Of a DNA stretch of 64,000 bases, positions 46,011 through 59,021 are shown piece by piece. The DNA comes from Tetragonia tetragonoides. Lineage: Eukaryota > Streptophyta > Magnoliopsida > Caryophyllales > Aizoaceae. The position numbers and the translations under genes were made by a program. Numbering within the stretch: the stretch's first letter is position 1; every line of letters starts with the position of its first letter. The stretch spans positions 40,051,501-40,115,500 of the forward strand of contig CM076140.1 of NCBI GenBank assembly GCA_038025085.1, written 5' to 3'. The notes under the pieces were generated by a model. That model saw nothing but the letters and a program-made list of their open reading frames with translations, was not told the DNA's origin and searched no databases.

Positions 46011-48690
46011 TTTATTTTCTCTTTCTGTTTTTTCTTTATTTAGGGAATCCTAACTTTATTTTCTTTTTTTTGAAGCCAAGGGAATCCTAACTTTATTTTC
46101 TAATTCGCAATTAACAATATTTCACCAAAAATTACATAAAGAAATAAGTTGTCGTGTTACTTGATACATGAATAATTTTATACCATATATTTATTCACAA
46201 AAACTTGTTTAAAACGGTCTTTTCATAACTTTTGGTGAAACGAGGGTCACTTTTTAGTGAAATGAGGGTCACAGATGATAATAAGTGACCCTACATTGCT
46301 AAATAGTGACCCCATATTTTTGTGAGTTGGTCTCACACAAGACTTTATTTTATCAAAGTTGTACATGTCATGGGTACAAATAGACCTGTCAAACAGGTCT
46401 GACGGGTCAGGATCGAATTCGGTTACAACGGATCATGGTCATTTCCGAATCAGGTCACTTTCGGGTTTGGGTTAAGAAAGGTTCGACCCTGACCCAGATG
46501 CTTTGATTTCGGGTCGACCCAACGGCTCTGAAGCAACATTTAACATTTTTTTCCCATTAATTTGATAATTAAAATTTGGTTCAAATGAAGAACAATTTTA
46601 CATTATTTTTAACTTTTGTGGATTATGAATGTAATATATTTTTTTTATTTATGTATCGTACATATATAAAAAAGTACTCGGTATCCTAATCCTATACGAG
46701 AAATCAATTAGTGAAATGCAGATTATTGGTGCATGTAAGTCACCTAAAATCAATTTCATATTCTTTGGTGTAGTTTGATTTGTGATATGAGATTCTCACC
46801 ACATTGTTGTCTGATTTTTTGAAAGTATTTTAGGATGCTTGCATTTCTCATATTCGTGCAAAGGGATTGAAGTTAAGCTGGAATATCAATTGGAGCAATT
46901 ATTAGTTGATCGGCGAGTGTGCTATGGCGGTGGATGAAGGAGAATATGAGAAACAAAATTGATTCCTGGCGGTGGATGAAGGAGAATATGAGATCCAAGC
47001 CGAAGGTGAAATAGATAGATGATTCAGAATCTAATTGTTGAGCGATTGAGGGGGGCTCACCGCTCACCTATGGGTTTGGAGAACACTTTTGCCCAACCCA
47101 ACAACAGCTATCAAACAAAAGCTATTGAACACGAGAGTCCGAACATGGGGTAGTAGGGGGTGCCTCGGTCGCCATTCATTTGCATTCTCTTTTTGACGAG
47201 CAAAATTAAAAACACAACAGCTATGGGTTTGGGATGCCAGAAATCCATAGCCGAAACCCTATCCGTGAAACAATCGGGGCCTTATCTAAGGAACGTGTTG
47301 TCATACGATCTCGCTTGCTCTATATCCCAGTTATGATGTTGCTTGTAGACTAGATTGTCTAGATATTCAGTGTCAAAATAACCTAGAAGTGTGAAAATAC
47401 TGAGTAAGAAAGCAAGCTGCTTTGCAAGCGCGCAGATCAGATAAGAGTGTCCTTTGTTGAACATTTAGATTCCAAGAACTATTTTGTGTGGAGTAGGTGG
47501 TTTCATTATGAGATGAGAAAAAAAGGTGTTGTCATTAGGGTACGGTGTTTCTTTTAGACTACGTCATATTCTTTGTAAAAATGAGTTATCAAGGCTTGGC
47601 AAGCTGTTTCCATTTGACCTTTGTTCCAATTTACGACTATCATCGTTAATTTCACAATAAATTAGAAGCGGAGACTAGTTAATGTGTCAGCATTTTGATT
47701 TCGTCCACTATATTCTAAAAAGCCAAAGTAGTTGTACTTTATGGCTTCATTAGAAATGGACAATTGAAAAGGATTTTCTAACGGATCATTTTGGTCCACA
47801 ACCTTTATAATAGTTACATCATCCAAGGATTACAGTAATTGCGAAACCTTAAAGAAGTAACAACTATAAGCGGGATATTTAACAATAAATTATTGCTTTT
47901 GGTAATGGTTTTTCTAAACCTAAATCGTTAAAATAATTATTCTTCGTTTTTTTTAATTTCTTCCAGAACATATGTAGAAATTTCTTTTTTTGGATCGATA
48001 GAATGATGTCAGCATTTTGCTTTCATGAATTCGACATTTAGGTGGAACGTTGTGTTTCAGTCAAGCTAATCCTTCTTATTTTCATATATTTCATTGTGGT
48101 TTCTTTCTGTTCAAAATAAAATTTCTCACACAAGTATCAAGTTCATTTTTCATCCTCTTAATTAAGTAAGTAAAATTCAATCTTTTTCCAATTTGTTGAT
48201 CATATTTTGATCCTGATATATTGGAAATTATAAATGGAGTATAAGATTGGGATTTACATATGCATGCTTATGGGAAATGTGGCACAGAAGGAGGAGAGAG
48301 AGTGTAAAAGAACAAGGGGATTGTCAATGTTGATGAAAACTGCATATATTCATGCTTTAATGGAGGATGTTAATTTTTTTGTGAACGTTTTGATGGTTAC
48401 AAGTAGAAGGAAGTGCTTATGTAGGTAAAATGTCCAACACAATTAATTTAAGTTTGTGGTTTACATATCAAGTTGTTCCCTTTTGATGTCTAAACTAATT
48501 TTTCCCCCTTCAGTGTTGCATACCACACATTTGGTCCTGTCTACGTACCCTGTTCTAACTACCAGTTTTCTGTTTTCGGTCTCTTCTTCAAAGAGCTTGA
48601 TTAATCAACAGTGATGCATTTGCCTTAGTGGGGGTGGTCATACAAATTACACATGCGCTTAAGAAGCTTTTAGACAAGTAATTATAGGCT
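46011..48690. other. Mostly unrecognised non-coding stretch
   Basis: Contains a GGGTCACTTT/AAGTGACCC cluster (46245-46312), a possible hAT-type terminus (TAGACCTGTCAAACAGGTC near 46381), and a 27-bp direct duplication (TGGCGGTGGATGAAGGAGAA..., 46924-46950 and 46967-46993). No gene identified. Confidence 0.4.
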
Positions 48691-48699
48691 CTAAAAAAG

Positions 48700-49340
48700 T
48701 TCATTAGCTTGCCAGCTATGCTTTATGGTGCAGAGTGCTGGTAGATTAGACAGACATATGTTCAAAAAATGAAGATAGTTAAAATGAGGATGATTCATTG
48801 GATGTGCAACCTCACTGGAAGAGATAAGGTTAGAAATGAGGACGATCGCGACAAGGTGGGGGTGGCGGCCACTGAGAGTAAAATGCGTGAGACTTGGCTC
48901 AGGTGGTTCGGTCATGTTCGGAGGATACATCCAGAAGCTCCGGTGAGGAGATGTGAGAAGATTATACTTAGGGACCGTAAGAAAAGAAGGGGGAGGCCTA
49001 ATAAAAGTTGGGGTGAGGTGATTAGGAAGGATTTGACCCTTCTAGTACTTACCGAGGATCTAACCCTCAATAGGAAACTTTGTCATAGTAGGATTCACAT
49101 AGATGATAGTCTTGACACTGCATAGAGGGTGTGTTGCACCTCCTAGGATTATTTGCGTATTTACTTTTGCTGTGTAGCCTTGGTCCTTTTAGGGTCTGTT
49201 GGTAAATCATTCTCACTAGTTGGTGTTCACCCTCCCCATCTATTATTTTTTATGTTTAGTCATTCAGTTGGTTATTGTTTGTGTGCTGCTAGATTTTCAT
49301 TCCTTTGCATTTGCATGCATCCTTTTTGTTTTTTGGTAAT
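48700..49340 (+). pseudogene. RTE-type LINE, 3' end of reverse transcriptase ORF and tail
   Basis: Reads LPAMLYGAECW then stop, then KMKIVKMRMIHWMCNLTGRD, KVRNEDDRDKVGVAATESKM, RETWLRWFGHVRR, RRGRPNKSWGEVIRKDLTLL, LNRKLCHSRIHIDDS, ending at TAG 49123-49125. This is the characteristic C-terminus of plant RTE LINE reverse transcriptases. 5'-truncated, as usual for LINE copies, with a T-rich 3' region to about 49340. Confidence 0.88.
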
Positions 49341-49349
49341 AAGTTAGGA

Positions 49350-52240
49350 CGTTTTAATTACCAAAGTAACAGATTACAGCCTATTTAAGGTTTTACAAGA
49401 GCAAGGTACCACAGCATGAGGCCCCTGACCCCTTGTATCCCCTCATCAGTGTTTAAAATAAGCATTATAGCTAATTAAAAACAGACTATTACAGCAATAC
49501 AATTTTCAAAAACATCAAAATATTACATCAGTTTGAAGATCAGGTCTCTATCTGCTCGTGTCATCTTCCTTGTGTCAAGGCTACTGATTCTGGTTCTAAC
49601 CTAGAACTGCAAATTGGTCATTAGTCCAGCTACAGGTGTGTGCCTGTTGTTAAAGCAAATATTGTTCCTTTCTCTCCAAATAGTGTACACCATTGCTGTG
49701 AGTGTAGCACTGACTATTCTTCTCTGCAGTTTGCTTTTGAGCCTTCTAGCTATCCAGTTCAAGATTGTCTGAATAATACCTGCACTGGTTCTCCACTCTA
49801 GCCAGCTTTTAACACCTTCAACAAGTTATTGAGAGACTTTACAATCAAAAACACAGGTGCTGGTGACTTTCAGCTTTATCATTACAAAAATAGCATTTAT
49901 CATTCCCTCTCAAGAATCCCATGATGCACATTATATGCTTTGTAAGCAATCTGCTTTTATGAGTCAGCCAACAGCAAAATGAATGTCTAGGCATGTTGCA
50001 AGGATTTCATATAAGATTTGCATGCCTATACTTAGAGTAAGACCCTTTCAAAAACAGGTAACCACTAGCTGCAGAGTATTGCCCTGTTGCCCTGTGGCTG
50101 TTGCAGTCCAGTTTCCATCATTTCCATAACCACCCTGGAGCAAGCTTCTGAGTTTGCTTAGCTTGCACCAATACCAACTCGAGTCTTGTCTCAGTGCATA
50201 CTCCCAAACTCCCTTCCCTTTCATATTAATTTCACTAACCCATTTAACCCACAAATTAACCTGGTTTTTGTGAAATAGCCCACAGATGCTTCCCATTTAG
50301 AGCCTGATTCCACAATTTGCAATTTTTAACCTGCAAACCACCATTTTTCCTACGCCTGCAGACCAAGTCCCTAGCAATAAGACTGGTCTTTCTCTTGTCA
50401 TCAGTACTACCCCACAAAAACTGCCTACATTTCTTCTCAATTTGCTGCAGCACACCATTAGGCAAGACAAATATACTCGACCAATACAGATGAAGAGATA
50501 AAAGGACAGAGTTAATAAGCTGGATTATGCATGCATTGGACAATGTCCTAGAAGCCCAGCTATGCAGTTTCTTTGTAACTTTCTCAACCAAAAAAGCACA
50601 TTCAGTCTTGTTCCATTTTGAGGGGGTAGAGGTACCCCAAGATATTTCATAGGGAAACAACCCTCCTGAAAACCTTATATGCAAACAGTTCACACTTAAT
50701 CCTCTGGTTCACACCGGCAATATTGCACTGAGATTTGTTGCTATTTGCATGTAACCCTGTGACACTGGAAAAAAGATTAAAAGCTTCCATAACTCTACCC
50801 ACTGAAGCCTTGCCTGCTTTATAGAAGACCATAAGGTCATCTGCAAAACGTATATGGTTAAGCTTCAAGGATTTGCACATGGGATGAAAATGAAAATCTG
50901 GTGAACTCCCCATAATCTTGAGAAGCCTTGAGAAATACTTCACTACCAAAACTAAGAGGAGAGGAGACACGGGATCTCCATGCTTGATCCCTCTTTTGCC
51001 TTCAAAATAACCAAAAGAGCTTCCATTGACACACAAGCTAAAAACATCAGTTTTTACACAGGCCATTATCCATTTACAAAATTTATCAGAAAATCTGTAG
51101 CCAATTAACATCTCCCCAATGAAGTCCCAGTAAATGGTATCATAGGCCTTCCTCAAGTCTTCTTCAACAAACATCTAGTAGAAACATTTTTTCTTTTGTA
51201 ATGTTTTATGATGTCTTGACATATCATTACATTATGCACAATGTTCCTTCCCATTAATAAAAGCATCTTGGTTCAAGGACACAATCTCAGGCAACACCAA
51301 CCTAAGTCTATCACAAATCACTTTTGATATGCATTTGTAAATTGTGTTGCAACAGGCTATAGGCCTAAAATCAGCAGCTGTAGTAAGTGGACATACCTTT
51401 GCTGGAATCAAGACAGATTGGTTGAATTCATTGATCTCAACATTTTTGCATTGGCAAAGAAGTCCATGATAGCATTGGTGACTTCTTCACCAACAATTGG
51501 CCAAGCATGTCTATAGAGACCGCTACCAAACCCATTAGGACCAGGGCTTTTTGTGATGTCAATGCTAAACAAAGCATTTTTAATCTCTTCCTTTGTGACT
51601 GGAGCAACTAGCATTACTTGTTGCAGTAGAGTGAGCTTCTTTCCTTCATCAAACACAGCCTGATTGGCTTTACATCTACTATTTCAGCTGTCCCTAACAT
51701 GCCTTTGTAGAATCTGGTCAGTTCTGCTTGAATTAGATCTTGAGAGTCTAGCTTCTCCCCGTCTCGATTTTCTAAGGATAACACTATTCATTTGCCTTCT
51801 GTGTCTTAGGACATTGTGGAAGAATTTAGTATTCTGATCCCCTAGCTGGATCCATTTTATTTTGCTCTTTTGTTGTAAAACAAGACTCTGCGTCCTTATT
51901 GACTTGTAAATACTTGATTCTAGCTTCCCTTTCAGCTTGTTGAACATCAGTATCTAGGGTTGTGCATGAGCTGCAACCTGTGCTTGTTCCATTTTGATTC
52001 TTGCTTGCTGAACACCATTCAACAAGTTAGGAAATTCATGTTTATTTAGCTTTTTAAGATCTAGCTTAACTCTTTTCAATTTGCAAGTCACCATGTACAT
52101 CATTGACCCAACAACCTGGCCTGCTTAACAATCTGCAAAAAATTGTCATGCTTGCCCCCCATGTTATAGTACTTGAAAGATGCTCTATTCCTCTGAATAT
52201 AATGACTGAGCTGTAAAAGTCCAGGGCAATGATTTGATAT
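49350..52240 (-). pseudogene. L1-type LINE, 3' portion (endonuclease end, reverse transcriptase, zf-RVT)
   Basis: Minus strand, from 52240 downward: the end of the endonuclease (NHCPGLLQL, RNRASFKYYNMGGKHDNFLQ; 52240-52130), a linker (KIKWIQLGDQNTKFFHNVLR; about 51870), RT fingers (VTKEEIKNALFSIDITKSPG; 51600), RT palm (VEEDLRKAYDTIYWDFIGEM, GIKHGDPVSPLLLVLVVKYF, HIRFADDLMVFYKAG with the catalytic Asp pair; 51174-50830), thumb, and C-terminus (50693-50050). The 3' UTR ends near 49350. Stops and frameshifts throughout. The 5' part continues at 54978 after an inserted LTR. Confidence 0.92.
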
Positions 52241-53078
52241 TGTCACGCCTAGAAATTTCGTGTTTTGTTTACCGCTTTGCACGAGTTGCATGTTCCAGCA
52301 TTGCATGTTGCATTACTAATCGACTTAGATCACGACCGTATTACTCGCATTGCATTGTCGTAGTCCTAAAATCATTTTATACCTTTGTATGGGTAAACTT
52401 GTTTCGTTTTGAGAAGTGATTACTTCATGTTTCAAGTTTCGGGACAAAACTTCTTTTAAGGAGGGTAAAATGTGATACCCCAATATTTTCCATAATTATT
52501 ACATCGATTTGTAATTCTTTTATAAATGGTTTTGGTTTACTCAAATAAAGCAATAATAATATTTTATTATTATTATGGGAATTTCGTGATTTATATTTAT
52601 CAAAATTGAGGGATTTACTTAAATTATTTTATGTATGAATAAAGGTTATTCATATTCTAGCTTTAATTAGCATTTAAATTTGAAAATTATTCCTAAACCT
52701 ATAGTAGAATTGACTTTGGTTGACTGGAGACCTATATAAGCTTAAAGTGAGGAAATTCATCAGTTTGCAAAACTGAACCAAATCCTCTCTCTCTCTCTCT
52801 CTTCCTCACGGCATTCTCTCTTTCTCTCTCCACTCAACCGCCCGCCTTCTCTCTCTCTCTCCTCCTGCTCAGCCACCGTCAGACAACCAGGGACAAGCCG
52901 CCGGTGATCCCCTCTCTTTCTCTCCCTTTCTCCCTCTCCCCCTCGCGATCTCTCTCTCTCGCTCTCCCTTGTTTCGCGGTCACGCAACCACCACGCCACT
53001 GCCGCACCACCAGGCCGTCGCCTGGGTGGTCGCCGGCGAGTGGACGGCGACGTCGCGTCCTCCTCTGCTCCCTCCCTC

Positions 53079-53114
<36 letters not shown>

Positions 53115-54972
53115 CAGTGGCTCCGACGAGCCACCGACGCCACCACCGGCCAAGGACGGTCGGTGGGTGGTAAAGGTGCTGGTCCGACCATGGGTCCCCT
53201 TGTGGGTGACTATGGTCGAGACTTGCACAATAAGTTAGGGTTTCGATTTTTAATTTTTGTAATTTAATTAATTCGATTTTCAGTAGTTTTTAATTAATTA
53301 TTTTTATTTTTCTGTACTCGTTTGGAACTCGAATCCGGATTTTCAAAAGCCTAGATTGATTGAAATAAATCAAGGAATTTAAATAAAATATTAGATTAAT
53401 ATTTTGCTACTTTTCGATTTTTTATTTACTGATTATGTCTCGGTAATTGTATTTAATTAGGACCTAACGGACAAGCGTGATCGGGTCGTGATTTGGAATC
53501 TTACATTCTGTTAAGTGAGCGTTTTTTAGGTAAGCGATTGTACCTACCTCTTTCCAAAACCCATAAAAAGGTTTTGACTTGTTATGTGCTAAATGCCTAA
53601 TTGTTGTGAATTTAATATGCGAAGCATGATTAAATAATATCGCCGTTTATTATGAGAATTAGAATTATATTCTTCGATGTAATCATGAATTATAATGAGC
53701 ATGTTGAATTTATGAAGTTTCGTTAATTAATTAGTTCATATGCTAATTAATGAATAAGTTATGTGATGGAGATTATTAGTATTATTATGTCATATTATAT
53801 GTGCTAAGTGGAAGGGATTATTATTGAGTGTTAATGAGCACTTATTATACTTTATTGGATGTATTTGTTGAATGTGAAATTTGGATATCATGTTTTACTG
53901 CCGAAGTGTTGCCAAAATTTCATTAGACATATATCAAGCATGATCATTCGTCATATGCATAAATGTCATTATCGTCATTATTTACTATTCATTGTCATAA
54001 GCATGAAATGAAGTAGTGAGTCGTGGTCTCTTTGTACCACTAAGTCAACCAATGCAAATTATGTGAATTGAATTGTAAATGAGAATAAGACCCCTAATGG
54101 ATCTCTAGGAGTAGTCGAGCAATCGAGACTGTATCTAATTGATGTAGTCTAGGGATGCGTGATTTCCAAGTTACTTATGGACACCTCGTAGCGTGTTCGG
54201 GATGGATCATTCCCCATTTGTTAATTCTCTACGTATCGATTATTATGTTAGAGATAGTGTGTTATACACTAGAGTAAGTCCATGGCATGTCAATATCAAT
54301 CGATGAACAATATGGGTAATCGTTGTTCTATTCGCTCTCTTATTACTCTAATCAAGATGGATTGTCTGTTGTGTTCAATTGACCACTAAGCAAGAATTGC
54401 ATGTAATTGAATATCGAGTATGCGTGTGCTTGAATGTATGATTACTTGTGCATTCAAATGAATTTTAATGATTCTTCGAAAACCCAAGTAAGGTTTGCAA
54501 AAGTGTTTTTATTGGGTATGGACGACGTTTATTTAGTTTATCTGATTTTTGTTTTCTTTTGTTTCTTCTCTTTTCTTATGTACCTTGTTTCCGTCACGAA
54601 AACCAAAATGCAAGTGTTGTTGAGTGAGGACGTGTAGCCTTGGAGATTAGATTTTTGTCTTGTTCTCTAGACTGTTTAATTCTTTAAGTTTGTGGGATTT
54701 TGGTTTGTGCTCTTGAAGGCAAAGTTGTAATAATATTTTATGGACCTAAGTTCACTTTATAGACAACTCTGATATTAATGTTTTAATTCATTTTAGTTTG
54801 TTTAGTTTGCTCCCTTTTGATACCTAGCTTTTTCTTTCTGCTTATCATTTATTCTTTAGCGATAAATGTTGCAGTAGCATCCCTCGGGTTTGTGACGGTT
54901 CAGTGGTGACGAGTCGTGCACAACGACGTCGATAGCTCCCAGGACATCGTTGTAAATTCGGAGGTTTTACGG
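52241..54972 (+). mobile_element. Ty3/Gypsy LTR-plus-flank fragment inserted in the L1 LINE, with 5-bp target duplication
   Basis: GATAT stands on both sides (52236-52240 and 54973-54977), and the LINE endonuclease frame (LSEGIS / NHCPGLL) resumes across it, so this 2.7-kb segment is one insertion. Inside, GACAAAACTTCTTTTAAGG and GAGGGTAAAA (52443-52470) resemble the end of a Gypsy internal region with its polypurine tract, followed by an LTR start TGTGATACCCC (52471). A TATA-like CCTATATAAGC (52731-52741) precedes a CT-rich leader with microsatellites (52780-53115). The rest is AT-rich and non-coding. The LTR would be about 2.5 kb. The first 230 bp (start TGTCACGCC) may be part of a second LTR or internal sequence. 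Confidence 0.65.
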
Positions 54973-54977
54973 GATAT

Positions 54978-56150
54978 CCCCTCACTGAGAAAATTAACAG
55001 TACACTCCTCATAGTCTTGCAGCCACATATCATTTGCAAGGATTCTATCAATTTTTTAGTACACTCGATTTCCAGTTTCACTCTTGTTATTCCAAGTGTA
55101 TTTGCAACCTTCCCAAGGTAGCTCAATCAACCAAGTAGCTATCTTCCATGCAATCCTTAAACTCAACAATTTCAGCTAAACTCATTGTATTTCCACCTAT
55201 TCTGTCATCATGATGCAACACAGATTTAAAATCCCCTAGCATGACCTATGGTTCACTGCACCCCACTACCATGGTTCTTATTTCTCTCCATAACTTCTCT
55301 CTTTTTTCCCTTTCATTGAATCCTTGTACAAAGGATACAACAAAAGTTTTTTGTCTAGCCAAACTAGTGGCTTTGCAAGTTATCATTGTGCAGACACAAC
55401 AACTGGCTTAATTGTATACAATCCAGGATCCCATAAGACCCAGATTCTTCCACCATCATGACCTTGGTGGTTCATAAATCTGCTCCAACCAGGCAAGACT
55501 AACTGAGAACATTTTTGCAAATTACAGTTTTTGATTTTTGTTTCAAGTAAGCCAACTAGGCCGATTTTATTATTATTCCAAAAAAGAGTCACACCTCTTT
55601 GCTTATTTGGGCCAATTAGGCCCCTGACATTTCATGAGATGATACTATCCATTCCCATCTGGAGGGAAAGGAGGACCACCTGAGCCAATTGCTCCTTCAT
55701 TATCCAAAAAAAGGGACTCTCCAAGGCTGAAAAGATGTTGTTCACTGGTGTTAAAGGCCTTGTACCAACCTTGCGCCTCATTGTATGGCTAGGTACCTGC
55801 CAAGCATTAGCAGGCACATCTTCTTGGAGAATTTCTTCATGAGGCACCTCTGTAGTCTTAGTGACTACATCTGCCTGCAAAACCTCCTCTGGAACTGGCT
55901 AAACAGTCTTTGGCACCTAGATTTTCTTGATTTTTTCCTGCAATCAGGTTCTTCATGCCCAAGTTGGTGACAAATCTCACATTCACTTGGTTTCCATTCA
56001 TACTTGACCCTTTGATCAATCAATATCCCTCTTTCATTCTGAAACTGAATAATGTAAGGATCTAGGATTTCTACCTGCTCCACGGAGTGTGTCCTTATAG
56101 AAAATTTGTAAGTTGGGGGTTTAGATAAGTTCAACGAACCGTCAAGTTAG
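54978..56150 (-). pseudogene. L1-type LINE, 5' portion (ORF1 end with zinc knuckle, endonuclease)
   Basis: Minus strand from 56134: ORF1 C-terminal part with a CCHC knuckle CEICHQLGHEEPDC (about 55975-55934), then endonuclease: VGLLETKIKNCNLQKCSQLV, GWSRFMNHQGHDGGRIWVLW (55592-55410), LGDFKSVLHHDDRIGGNTMS (about 55235), and GISRKTSEF-like damage near the junction at 54978. Frameshifts and stops. The LINE is cut at about 56150 by the Tat-type LTR. Confidence 0.88.
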
Positions 56151-56159
56151 AAAATCTTT

Positions 56160-57335
56160 TGTAAAGACTTGAATTGAATAAAAACCATGAAAGAGGTCAC
56201 AAATCTGCTATCGGCGTTTTATCGAAGGGACAAACGAAGGGACAATCCGAAGGGACAACCCAATAGCACGATAAGTGAACTGATCATGTTTTTAGAAAGA
56301 CTCCCGCTCATATAGAACGTATGAATACCCAAGAATAAAGGGTTAGGGGGCGAAGGTACGAGGTGGGAAGGTGTTAGGCACCCAACTTGCCCGTATTATG
56401 ACGACCTCTACTAACTCAAGTTTGCTTAATAATTTAAAGACATGATTCCCACACAAACCGGATTAACAACCTAGACTTAGACTATTAATTGGTTCATCAC
56501 AAGCATCACAACATTTATTTTTAACCCTTGTTTAGACATGCATTCGATTTGATAAATTGGGCAGCACAACGACTAGACAGACAATATTTAGGAAATGATA
56601 AAAACGTGTACTAACATGATATCTACATTTTGACTACTAGAAGATAAATAATTAAGTAATTAATTTAATTTGAGCCCTCAGGAGTTAGTACCTGAACTGT
56701 AGGCTATATTTGACAAGAATAGTAAAAGACAAGATCTCAAGAATAAATTTGGAAGAAAGAGGGAGAAGCTCGGGAGTACTCAACCGAGAATAGAGGTTGT
56801 CAAATGTAGACTATGTGTTCTGAACTGAGGGAGGAGGGTTGTATTTATAGGCGTGGAAAGTAGGGCTGGACGGGTGGTAGTACCCGAATTTTTGGAGTTG
56901 GGCTGAAAAAATAACCGGGCCTGGAAGTTGGTTCAGGGCTGCTAGCGGCTCTTGATTTTATTCCAGGGCCGTTGACGGATGTGATGAGCCAGCTGGATGT
57001 CGTCATTTTCCGGATGACGGCTATTTTAATTTTTCGGATGAATTTCGTATTCCGAAAAATATGAAAAGACCGTTTTACCCCTGGGCGGTAAAAGACGGTT
57101 CTACTCCCGATTCGCAACTTGGCGATCGGAAGTCGGAAAATTCATGAGAGGTGTCATTGGAAAGCTCTTGAACGGGGGCTTTTGAATGGGATTGGAATAA
57201 AGGAATGATTAGAGGAAAATCCTGAGACCTTATCTTACCTATTAAAGGAAAAATAGTGTTCAAGTTTATAAATTACTCCTTTCATCATCGGGCTTTTGCG
57301 AAAAAATCTGAAGGCGCTTTTTTGGCGTCTACAGA
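56160..57335 (-). repeat. 3' LTR of a Tat-like Ty3/Gypsy retrotransposon
   Basis: Minus strand: starts TGTAGACGCCAAAAAAGCGC (57335) directly after AAGTGGGGGCTTC, a polypurine tract, and ends CTTTACA at 56160, giving TGTA...TACA ends. A TATA-like CTATAAATACAACC lies on the minus strand near 56838-56850. Length about 1.18 kb. It interrupts the LINE ORF1 frame at about 56150, so the element inserted in the LINE; the other LTR is not in the window. Confidence 0.72.
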
Positions 57336-58380
57336 AGCCCCCACTTTGATCGAGCTTGAGTAAAAGCGAAGATCAAAGTATTCCAAAGGCAACATGTAGG
57401 ATGCTGATGTGCACATGGTGTGTGAGAGTGTACAATATGTATGCATATGAAGACAAACCAGAGTTTGGACATGCTCATAGCGTGCTAAGATTTCATCTCT
57501 GTGAAAACAAGAGAAAATAAAGGTTATGGTCAGTAGGATAGGACACCGCTCGCAGATCGTCTAAACGTCTGCTCGGGACCTGTATTCAGAGTGAATCAGA
57601 AAGTTAGTAATACTTTGAGAAAGATCAATGTAGAGTGCTTCGACAAACAGTGACTAAACACCGCTCGACGCGTGTCGAGATTTCGTTCCTGTACGAGAAA
57701 CGAAAAAAGTCAACGAGACAACGCAATTAAAAATAACGGCTGTAAAATGGGAAGTAACACTGGTGAGAGTGAATAGTATAAATACTTTATTCGTTCTGAG
57801 CAAACAGTGACTATGCACCACTCGGTGGATGCCGAGATTCCGTCCCTGCATTAGAAATGAAAAGGTCGGCGAGATAGCACGATCAAAATGACGGCTGTAA
57901 AATGGTTAAAACATATGAACAGTTTAAATGCAATAGCTTATGCAATCATTGACTGAAACATATATAAAACAAAGGACAGTATAACTGCAACAGTTTAAGC
58001 AATCATTGACTGACACAAAATGAGTAACCTCGTAGAAGGACAGTTTAACCGTAATAGCTTAAGCAATCATTGACTGACCCGAATTTGTGACATTGGGACT
58101 TTCGTAGGGAAGGACAGTTTAACCGCAAGAGGTCATTGACTGACCCGACTTTGGGACATTGGGACTTCGGGACATTGAGACTTCGGGACATTTAGGATTT
58201 TGGAACATTGAGACTTTGGGACATTGAGACTTTGGATCATTGAGACTTTGGGACATTGGGATTTTGGGACATTGGGATTTTGGAGACTTTGGGACATTGA
58301 GATTTTGGGATATTGAGACATCGGGTCATTGGGATTTTTGGGATATTGAGACATTGGGATTTTTTGGGATATTTATGAGG
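57336..58380 (-). repeat. Tandem-repeat 3' region of the Tat-like element
   Basis: Three kinds of tandem repeat: a unit of about 160 bp with CAAACAGTGACT...AATGACGGCTGTAAAATGG (57640-57736, 57803-57906, weaker at 57450-57560); four copies of a 50-60-bp unit with CAATCATTGACTGAC (57915-58140); and a 12-16-bp GGGACATTGAGACTTT array (58147-58375). Position next to the polypurine tract matches the hypervariable repeat-rich 3' untranslated region known from Tat/Ogre elements. Confidence 0.75.
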
Positions 58381-59021
58381 CCGACAGATCTACCGGGCTT
58401 AAAAAAAATAATGTTGGCACTCCGGGCGATAAATGTCATCGCGACACATAGCCGGGCTCAAGTATTTGGGACCTGCAAAAATAATTGGGTTAGTTTTACC
58501 TGAAAATAATTGATACTGTAATATGGGCCAACTGTCGAATTTGAATTTGTGGGCCAAAGAGACTTGCTCCCGCGCGCTTGGTACTGATATTTATCGCGAA
58601 CGAACTGGAGTAACGGCTTCTGGGCTGGAAGAAGTCATGAGACAGTAGGTGGGGGCCCGCGCGTGCAGGCCTGGAAGGGCAGCTGGCGGCGCTGGGCTCT
58701 TGGTGAGGGCCACTAGCGGCTCTCGCGGCGCTCGTCATGAGCAGATTGAATTAGCTTGTCTCGAATTTTTTTCGCGTTTCACTTCATTCTTCTCCACCTT
58801 CGTCGAGAGCCATTGTCGAGCCTTCCACCATTGTTGAGTGCTTCAACTTCCTTGAGGTAAGTTAATTCTTGACCAAATTCTTCGATTTTTGTCTTGAACT
58901 TGCTTATTTTTCCGCCTAGTTGCTGAATTTTGGGTTGCATTGTTGAATGGATGCTTGTTTCTTGCGAATCTGAAACTTTTAATTTTCCACTTGTAGAGAG
59001 AGAAAGCTTCATTTTTCTTCC

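Noticed and set aside
48234..48428. 64-residue open frame on the plus strand
   Set aside because: Low-complexity context, no family match, no splice or neighbour support.
52760..53267. Several overlapping GC-rich open frames (Arg/Glu- or Ser/Leu-rich)
   Set aside because: They are frames through a CT-rich leader with microsatellites in an LTR; no domain and several frames open at once.
56845..57263. Two open frames on the minus strand within the Tat-like LTR
   Set aside because: They lie in the LTR leader region next to a TATA box, have no domain, and fit non-coding LTR sequence.
58133..58354. Open frame reading SQYPKIS/SQCPK repeats on the minus strand
   Set aside because: Antisense translation of the GGGACATTG tandem array.
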